Part shown: in pieces, positions 6,220 through 12,026 of the stretch
Position numbering within the stretch: the stretch's first letter is position 1
How the letters are laid out: the number at the start of each line of letters is the position of its first letter
Assembly: GCA_028456385.1 (NCBI GenBank)
Contig: JALNQF010000873.1
Span: forward strand, 1-12,026
Source of the DNA: Ophiosphaerella korrae
Taxonomy: Eukaryota > Ascomycota > Dothideomycetes > Pleosporales > Phaeosphaeriaceae
Length of the DNA stretch: 12,026 nucleotides
Direction of reading: 5' to 3'
The notes under the pieces: generated by a model
What the model was told of the DNA's origin: nothing
The model's database searches: none
Seen by the model: only the letters and a program-made list of their open reading frames with translations
Made by a program: the position numbers and the translations under genes

Positions 6220-6836
6220 TGTTACAGGCGTAACAAGAGAAATCGAGATGGAACCAATCAGTCCCGACTCGGATGCTGACGAAGCATGGGACGAGCGGGG
6301 TAACGACCTTGATTGGGAGACCACTCACAACTGGGACACGTAGCAGTGATCTGTAATCACGTGCGAACAGATCAGGGTGATCTGTGATGACGCGCGAACA
6401 GATCAAGGTGATCTGTAGTCACGTGCGAACAGATCAAGGTGATCTGTAGTCACGTGCGAACAGATCAAGGTGATCTGTAGTCACGTGCGAACAGATCAGT
6501 AGTGATCTGTAGTCACGTGCGAACAGATTAGTAGTGATCTGTAGTCACGTGCGAACAGATCAGTAGTGATCTGTAGTCACGTGCGAACAGATTAGTAGTA
6601 ATCTGTAGTGTCGCACAAACAGATTAGCATAAGTATATAGTTAATAGAATACGTATTATTAGGATAATATTAGCAATCTAATCTTTAAGCTAGAACGCTA
6701 ATACTTAATATTGTATACACAAATTAACTATTGTTTATAGTTATTACTAGTTATAATACAAGCTTTTATTATTACTTCTTAATCTACTAATACCTCTAGA
6801 GGTTATTAGGAAGTTAACTCTAGTAACCTTGTTACA
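6220..6836 (+). repeat. Gypsy 5' LTR, copy A (617 bp)
   Basis: It runs from TGTTACAGGCGTAACAAG to CCTTGTTACA. It is longer than LTR 0 (459 bp) and LTR B (417 bp) because its middle is expanded into a nine-unit array (6346-6629). The left part to about 6597 keeps normal G+C; the right part (about 6600-6836) is as A+T-rich as copy B. Confidence 0.78.
6346..6629 (+). repeat. Nine tandem 31/32-bp palindromic units
   Basis: Units start at 6346, 6377, 6408, 6439 (31 bp each) and at 6470, 6502, 6534, 6566, 6598 (32 bp each). The core of most units is TGATCTGT, three bases, CACGTG, three bases, ACAGATCA (or ACAGATTA), so 8-bp inverted arms flank a central 6-bp palindrome. CACGTG is intact in units 1 and 3-8 and altered in units 2 and 9. 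The 31-bp units end in CAGG or CAAG, the 32-bp units mainly in AGTA, pointing to two rounds of local expansion. Position inside U3 suggests an enhancer-like role; CACGTG is the classic bHLH/E-box site. Function is inference. Confidence 0.9.
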
Positions 6837-7331
6837 CCTTACTAATTTAGTTATTAAGAGAAGCGAAGCGTAAGTAGTATATAGTCTAGCTAACACGATA
6901 GTAGATAGTTTAACTAAATAAGTAGCTAAGGTACCTATAAGTAGTTATAAATTAGATAATATAGTATAGAAGGAAATTAGAAATTATATAAATAACCTAA
7001 TCTTAGAAAAAGAAAATATAAAAATAGTAATTAATACTTTAGAAATATAGAATAAAGAACTACAAGACTACTTAAAGTAGAATAAAGTATAAATTAAAGC
7101 TATTATTAAAGGTTAGAACTAGATTAAACTAATTACTTAAAGACTAGAAATAAGTATAATAAAGAAACTACCTAAAATATTTATACTTAAGAAATTTAAT
7201 AGAATAAGTAAAAAACTAAGACTTTTTAAAATATTAGTATAACTCTAGATAGATATATAAGTACTATACTTTAATATAGAATAAAAGAAAGTAATATATA
7301 TTAGAATATACTTTAAAGAGAATATTATAAG
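6837..7331 (+). pseudogene. Gypsy copy A gag, 5' fragment
   Basis: This is the same coding stretch as the start of gypsy B gag (7786-8243), with the recognisable segments LAISVIKKLP/LLKIP and FKKFNR-type blocks, more heavily mutated and full of TAG/TAA. The LTR of copy B truncates it at 7331. The break point is ATAAG (7327-7331); the aligned position in copy B also reads ATAAG and then continues ATAG, which shows what is missing from A. Confidence 0.7.
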
Positions 7332-7748
7332 TGTTATAGGTGTAATAGAAGAAATCGAGATAGAACTAATTAGTTCTAATCTAAGCGCTAACAAAGCATA
7401 GGACAAGTAGGGTAACAACCTTAATTAAGAAACTATATATAACTAGGACACCTAGGCTAATCTATAATCTATAGACTCTTAGTATTAATAGATTATAGAT
7501 TAAGATAATCTATAATCTACTAGTCTTAGCAACTATAGATTATAGATTACGACGAGTATATAGTTAGTAAGATACGTATTATTAGGATAGTATTAGCAAT
7601 TTAATCCTTTAACTATAGAACGCTAATACAAGATAGTTATAAAATATCTTCTATTATTTATAAGTTATTATAAATTATAACCTAAGCTTTTACTATTAAC
7701 TTACAATCTACTAATACTTCTAGAGCACTAGGAAGTAACCCTATTACA
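7332..7748 (+). repeat. Gypsy 5' LTR, copy B (417 bp)
   Basis: It starts TGTTATAGGTGTAATAGAAG and ends CCCTATTACA, aligning with LTR A and LTR 0 at both ends. The sequence after it (CCTTACTAATTTAG) is the same as after LTR A (6837), fixing the LTR/internal boundary. A tRNA primer site could not be recognised there, probably because of mutation. The preceding ATAAG (7327-7331) is the predicted target duplication. Confidence 0.8.
7458..7549 (+). repeat. Two long palindromes in LTR B
   Basis: Both have perfect 14-bp arms, TAATCTATAATCTA and its reverse complement: arms 7458-7471 / 7489-7502 and 7506-7519 / 7536-7549, a 48-bp step. They occupy the same LTR position as the nine-unit array of copy A. 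The second loop contains the TCTTAGCAA core seen in LTR 0. Confidence 0.88.
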
Positions 7749-8718
7749 CCTTACTAATTTAGTTATTACAAGAAGTAAAGCGTAAGTAGCGCACAGTCTA
7801 GCTAACACGATAGTAGAAAGTTTAACTAAAATAAGCAAAGCCCCTAAAAGTAGTTATAAGTCTAATAGTACTATATAGGAAATAATTAAGGAAAGAATTA
7901 ATAACTTAATCTTAGACAAAGAAGATATAAAGATAGTAATTAACGCCTTAGAAATATAAAACAAGGAGCTTTAAGATTATACAAAGTAAAACAAAGTATA
8001 GATTAAAGCTATTATTAAAGGTTAGAATTAGATAGAACTAATTATATAACGTCTAGCAATAAGCGTAATAAAGAAACTACTAAAGATACCTGTTTTTAAG
8101 AAGTTTAATAGAACGAGGGAGAAACTAAGACCCTTTATTGCCTTAGCATAACTCTAGATAGACGTATAAGTACTATACTTTAATATAGAAGAGAAAAAGG
8201 TAATATATATTAGATTGTACCTCGAAGAAGACGTAATAAGATAGTATAAACCTTACTAGATAGATTACACAATATACTTTCTAATAACCTAGAAAGACAA
8301 GACTAGAGCTATTTTTAGAAGTTATAAATACTTTACTAAATAAATAAGAGTAGCGTTTAGAGATATAGACGTTACCTAATAAGCTAAAGAATAGCTAGAA
8401 AAGCTTATACAAAGTTAGAATATTCCTAAGTACGTATTATAATTTAAATAACTATTGTAGAATATAGAATAGAATAAGTTAGCCTTAATATTACGATTTA
8501 AACAAGGACTTAACTTAAAAATCTAATACAAGATAATATATATAGAGAAACTAAGGATACTAGAAGCCTTAAAGTAATAGGTAATATAAATAGATAACAA
8601 TCTTTAAGAATAGAAGAAGAACAAGTATAGAGGTTATACCTAAAACTATAACAAGGGAGACCCTATAATCCTTAACGCTAACAAGGATAAAAAGAGAAAA
8701 AAGAGTAAAGACTTTACG

Positions 8719-8829
8719 TACTTTAACTATAGTAAACTAGGCTACTACGTAAAGAACTATAGATCTAAGTTAAAAAAGGATATAGTATACTATAAGTATA
8801 GGAAACTAGGATACTTTGTAAAAGACTAT
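8719..8829 (+). other. Two nucleocapsid zinc knuckles, all metal ligands mutated
   Basis: Two successive CX2CX4HX4C-spaced motifs occur at 8719-8760 (Y-FN-Y-SKLG-Y-YVKN-Y) and 8788-8829 (Y-YK-Y-RKLG-Y-FVKD-Y). All six Cys and both His positions are Tyr, reached by G-to-A (TGT/TGC to TAT/TAC) or C-to-T (CAC to TAC). Spacing and flanks identify the gag nucleocapsid; zinc binding is lost. Confidence 0.8.
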
Positions 8830-10020
8830 AGAAGTAAGGACCTAAAGAAAGAAACTTAGTTAAAGATAACTAAAAAGAAGAAAGAAGTATTATAAGTATA
8901 GGCTAAACCTTAGGAGAAAGTAGCTAAGAGTAAAGAAGTATAATATATAATACTCTATTAGACCTTTTATTATAAAGACAACTACTATATATATCTTTCT
9001 AGTAAATAGAGAGTAAGATACTTCCTATAATAGAGATATAGAGTAGCTATAATAAAAGAAGATAGAATAAAAGCTTAGCTAAAAGAGATAGCCTAAGTAA
9101 TAGACCTACTAATAGAAGATTTAGAAGGGGAAGAGCCCCTAGTACTATTAATCTAGGCTAAAGGACTAGTACTAGATAAAGAGACTATAACAACTACCTC
9201 TAAAGAACTATAAAGAAGTAAGAGATAGGTTAGTATAAAAGGTATAGAATATACCTAGCTAATAATATATAGTTATAATAGCTATATAATAATAGATATA
9301 GAAGAATAAGATAAAGAATAGAAATTTATCTAGAAATACTTACTAGTTATAAGTATAGAGGAAGCGTACAAAGACTAGAAAGAACGTAATCCTAAAGAAA
9401 TATAGTTTATACTATTTTAAGAATAGATAAAGTAATATATAGTTATAGTAAGAAGAATACCTATATAAAAAGAATAGTAATACCTTATAAGAAAGACACA
9501 ATAGATTAACAAAGCTTATATACTAAGAGTACTAGTAGTATACTATATCTTAATAATAGATACACCTAGCAAAAGTAAATACTAGGAAGGGGATAATAAA
9601 ATAATAGATCTAAGATATCTAGTATACTTTAAAGTATTATAGATATTATACCTAGATAAAAATTATATTATATATAGGAACTCTAAAGTAAATAACAAAG
9701 TATAGCCTATAAGAAGAAGAGGCTATAACTACAAGAGAGTAATCCTAGTAGAAGATATCTAAGGATAGGAAATAATCCTAGAAGATAGATATATAGTAGT
9801 AAGACCTAGCCTAAAACTATCTAAAAAATACGTCTAAAGAGGACTATAGTATAAATATATATATAATAAGTATCTAAAATACAAAGAATATAAACTTAAA
9901 GTAGGCCTATAGCTCTAGAAAGATAGATAATTTATAAAGTTACTTAAGTAAAAAAAACTAGAAGGTATAAGAGGCCTATATATTATAAAAATAGGTATAT
10001 ACTAAAGAAAAGAAGTATAA

Positions 10021-10320
10021 TTAATAATTAATAGTAGAGCTATAAGAAACTTTATATTAAAAAAGTTTATAGAAATATAAGGAATAAAGTATATAACAAA
10101 GAAATATCCTTAACAACTAAGTATAATTAAAGGAAAACTATTTTAGAAACTAATATAGTTCGAGACAACACCTTTAAAACTAAGGTTAGAAGGACTAGAA
10201 ATTAAGAATATAGTTATAGATATAACGACAATTAATAACAAACAAGATATAATATTAGGTATACTATAGTTATAAATAACTAACCTATACATTAATTAGA
10301 AGATAGGAAAGATTAACTAC
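10021..10320 (+). other. Retropepsin-like protease region, active site lost
   Basis: At 10030-10041 the frame reads N-S-R-A followed by IRNFI, in the position of the aspartic protease signature D-S-G-A. Asp to Asn (GAT to AAT) and Gly to Arg (GGA to AGA) are both G-to-A. The later DIILGI segment (about 10246-10263) fits the flap-to-C-terminal ILG motif of gypsy proteases. Confidence 0.7.
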
Positions 10321-10559
10321 TATAAAATAGATACGTTAAAGGCCTACAAGAACACCTACAAGAGAGAATTCCTAGAAGAATATAAAAAATAGGAAGAATA
10401 GCTTATAGAACCTAAAGAATACCTTCTAGAATATTAACTATAGGACTTAGCAATAGAAACTAAAGAAGGAAAAGACGTAGGATAGAGCCTAGTCTACTAG
10501 AAAATAGAAGAAGAGTTAAAAATTAAACGAGCACTTATCTAAAACGTAATAAAAAAGAG

Positions 10560-11145
10560 ATAGATAAAGGAATCTAAATCCTTAGTAGCTTATAGACTTA
10601 TCTTTATAGATAAGAAAAGAATAAGTAATAAAAGACTTTACGTAGATTTTAGAAAAACTAACGTAGTTATAAATAAGAACTAATACTCTCTACTAAGGAT
10701 AGATATAATATAAGACAAACTATAGAAAGTAACGATCTTTATAAAGTTAGATATCTAGAACGCCTACTACTAAATTAGAATTAAAGAAGGTAATAAGTAG
10801 AAAATAGTATTTAGAATATAATAGAGATTATATAAATATTTAGTTATACTATTTAGCTTAACAAATATACTAGTAGTATTCTAAGAAAGGATTAATATAG
10901 TACTAAGAGAGTACTTAGATATATTTATATTTATATACTTAGACAACATCTTTATATTTTTAGTAATAGAGGAAGAATATATATAATATATATACAAAGT
11001 ACTAGAAAAACTAGTAGAAGCTAAAATATTTCTTAAGATAAGAAAATGCAAGTTCTACATAAAAGAAATAGATTTCCTAGGGTTTATTATAGAACTAGGA
11101 AAGATTAAGATTAATCTAGAAAAGATTAAGTTAATTAACGAATAG
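10560..11145 (+). other. Reverse transcriptase domain, catalytic YLDD changed to YLDN
   Basis: Recognisable blocks in order are LYVDFRKTN (about 10633-10659), FIKLDI followed by NAYYQIRIKEG (about 10738-10788), IYLDNIFIF (10933-10959), and KCKFYIKEIDFLGFII (about 11047-11094). The fourth residue of the Y-x-D-D box is Asn (AAC at 10945-10947) instead of Asp, which removes a metal-binding carboxylate. Many Gln positions are stops. Confidence 0.82.
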
Positions 11146-11339
11146 CTAACACTAAGAAACCTAAAAGAGGTATAATAATTTTATAGGCTAGCTAACTTTT
11201 ATAAGAAGTTAATAGTAAGATAGTCTAAAGATATAGAACTAATAATAAGACTTATAAAGAAAGATATACTATTTAAATAGATAAAGGAATATAAAGAAGT
11301 ATTTAAAAAGATTAAGAAGAAGTTTATAGAAAACCTAGT

Positions 11340-11750
11340 TATTAGAATATATAACCTAGACCTACTAGTAATAGTAAAGATAGACGCATCTAACTTAGTC
11401 TATAGAATAGTACTAATATAGGAAGACCTAGAGACTAAAAAGGAACACTTAGTTAAATACTTCTCTAAGAAAATAAAGATAGTAGAACTTAACTACCTAA
11501 TCTATAATAAAGAAATACTAGCAATTTACAAAGTATTTAAGTAATAGAGAGTATACCTATAAAGAGTAAAATATTAGATAAAGGTCTATATAGACTATAA
11601 GAATCTTATAAGATTTATAATAAATAAAGAATTATTATAACGCTATATAAGATAGTAGGAATATTTATTAACGTTTAATATAGAAATTATATATATAAAA
11701 GGGAAAGATAATTAGTTTATAAACGCCCTTAGTAGAAGACTAGACTTATA
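11340..11750 (+). other. RNase H domain
   Basis: VKIDASNLVYRIVLI starts near 11374 with the first catalytic Asp (GAC 11383-11385) kept. YFSKKIKIVELNYLIYNKEI and the YIDYKNL segment (about 11587-11607, His to Tyr in D-H-K-N-L) follow. The end, KGKDNQFINALSRR, marks the junction with integrase. Domain order is as in Ty3/gypsy. Confidence 0.78.
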
Positions 11751-11929
11751 AGAAGAAGTAAGCGCTACTAGTATAGTTCTAGTTAAGAACGAAGAAGAAC
11801 ACTTAGTTTTAAATATATATAAAATAGCTACAATACTTAAAAGAAAGAGTAGCGAGCTAGATAAATAGATTTAGAAAATAATAGAAGAAGTATCTAAAGA
11901 AATAGAGAAACTAGAAATCTAAGAAGGAT

Positions 11930-12026
11930 TTATATAAGCTTATAGAAGAATATATATTCTAAAAAAGATTTAGAGAGAATTTATATAATAATTCTATAAA
12001 TTACTAGTATATAGTTACTAAGGTAT
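11930..12026 (+). other. Integrase N-terminal H2C2 region, cut by window end
   Basis: The end of the window carries YRRIYILKKI and FYKLLVYSY, in the place of the R-x-Y-V-P-K...H-x-x-x-x-H-x-G segment of gypsy integrase, with His positions changed to Tyr. The catalytic DDE core lies beyond the window. Confidence 0.6.

Larger units (their letters stand above)
6220..7331 (+). mobile_element. Gypsy-family element copy A, 5' end
   Basis: The 5' LTR (6220-6836) is followed by 495 bases of internal sequence that align throughout with the internal start of copy B (7749 to about 8243). Copy A sits inside the copia gag (left flank TTAAC, 6215-6219). The LTR of copy B begins at 7332, in the middle of copy A gag, so B is nested in A and the rest of A should resume beyond the 3' end of B, outside the window. 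Confidence 0.78.
7332..12026 (+). mobile_element. Gypsy-family element copy B (5' LTR to integrase start)
   Basis: The element has a 5' LTR (7332-7748), then gag, protease, reverse transcriptase, RNase H and the first part of integrase in the gypsy order, continuing past the window end. It is inserted into the gag of copy A. Very strong RIP-type mutation leaves A+T-rich DNA, dense TAG/TAA and loss of CpG and CpA. Confidence 0.85.
7786..12026 (+). pseudogene. Gypsy gag-pol polyprotein, RIP-inactivated, partial
   Basis: One frame carries the whole gag-pol: zinc knuckles, protease motif, reverse transcriptase, RNase H and integrase start are all in phase (codons beginning at positions such as 8701, 10021, 10741, 10921 and 11341). 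The five landmark motifs checked have no net frame shift between them over about 4.2 kb, although the frame has well over a hundred TAA/TAG stops. The stops stand where Gln (CAA/CAG) or Trp (TGG) would be expected, and changed residues are those produced by C-to-T or G-to-A (Cys/His to Tyr, Asp to Asn, Gly to Arg). This fused gag-pol layout is common in fungal gypsy elements. The product would have been the structural and enzymatic polyprotein for cytoplasmic virus-like particles and genome integration; this copy cannot make it. The start codon is not recognisable, and 7786 is where the coding pattern begins. Confidence 0.82.

Noticed and set aside
6215..6406. 63-codon minus ORF across the LTR A start
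   Set aside because: It spans the copia/gypsy insertion junction and the palindromic array, so it is an artefact of repeats.
6346..6629. CRISPR-like array (regular repeats about 31 bp)
   Set aside because: The units are contiguous with no unique spacers, lie inside a retrotransposon LTR, and the window is fungal.
6837..6856. tRNA primer-binding site after the gypsy LTRs
   Set aside because: CCTTACTAATTTAG is shared by copies A and B but does not match a tRNA 3' end I recognise; mutation may have hidden it, so it is not called.

Overview
The window looks like a transposon graveyard from a filamentous ascomycete (Pezizomycotina). The evidence is fungal pogo/Fot1-like and Tc1-like DNA transposons, Ty3/gypsy and Ty1/copia LTR retrotransposons, short GT-AG introns, and heavy C-to-T / G-to-A damage of the repeat-induced point mutation (RIP) type. 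That damage turns Gln and Trp codons into TAA/TAG and drives the right half to extreme A+T. No rRNA, tRNA or bacterial feature was seen.

Left block (1-1842): the 3' end of a gypsy-type element with its 3' LTR (120-578) lies directly against the C-terminal part of a pogo-like transposase (579-1192). That pogo copy ends in a doubled terminal repeat at about 1306. The C-terminal end of a Tc1-like transposase follows (about 1495-1842).

Middle block (1843-5096): near-normal base composition with decayed or uncertain host-type genes. These are an unrecognised intron-containing coiled-coil gene (1901-2886), a possible two-exon small ORF (3453-3761), an AAA+ ATPase C-terminal fragment (3788-4000), and, on the minus strand, remains of an ankyrin-repeat gene (about 4390-4780). 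The stretches 2887-3452, 4001-4389 and 4781-5096 hold nothing I can support.

Right block (5097-12026): a Tc1-like N-terminal fragment is followed by the start of a second pogo-like transposase (5552-5743). A copia-like element (LTR 5744-5908, half-tRNA-type primer site, start of gag) breaks that transposase. Gypsy copy A (LTR 6220-6836) breaks the copia gag. Gypsy copy B (LTR 7332-7748) breaks the gag of copy A, and its gag-pol runs off the window. The nesting order gives the relative ages: pogo is oldest, then copia, gypsy A and gypsy B.

No element here is active: transposase and gag-pol frames carry many stops, and gypsy B has lost key protease, reverse transcriptase and zinc-knuckle residues through RIP-type changes. 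The most unusual structures are the palindromic repeat cassettes inside the gypsy LTRs. The clearest is a nine-unit array (6346-6629) in which each unit is a nested palindrome, most of them centred on CACGTG. All family names come from motif recognition by eye, not from database searches.
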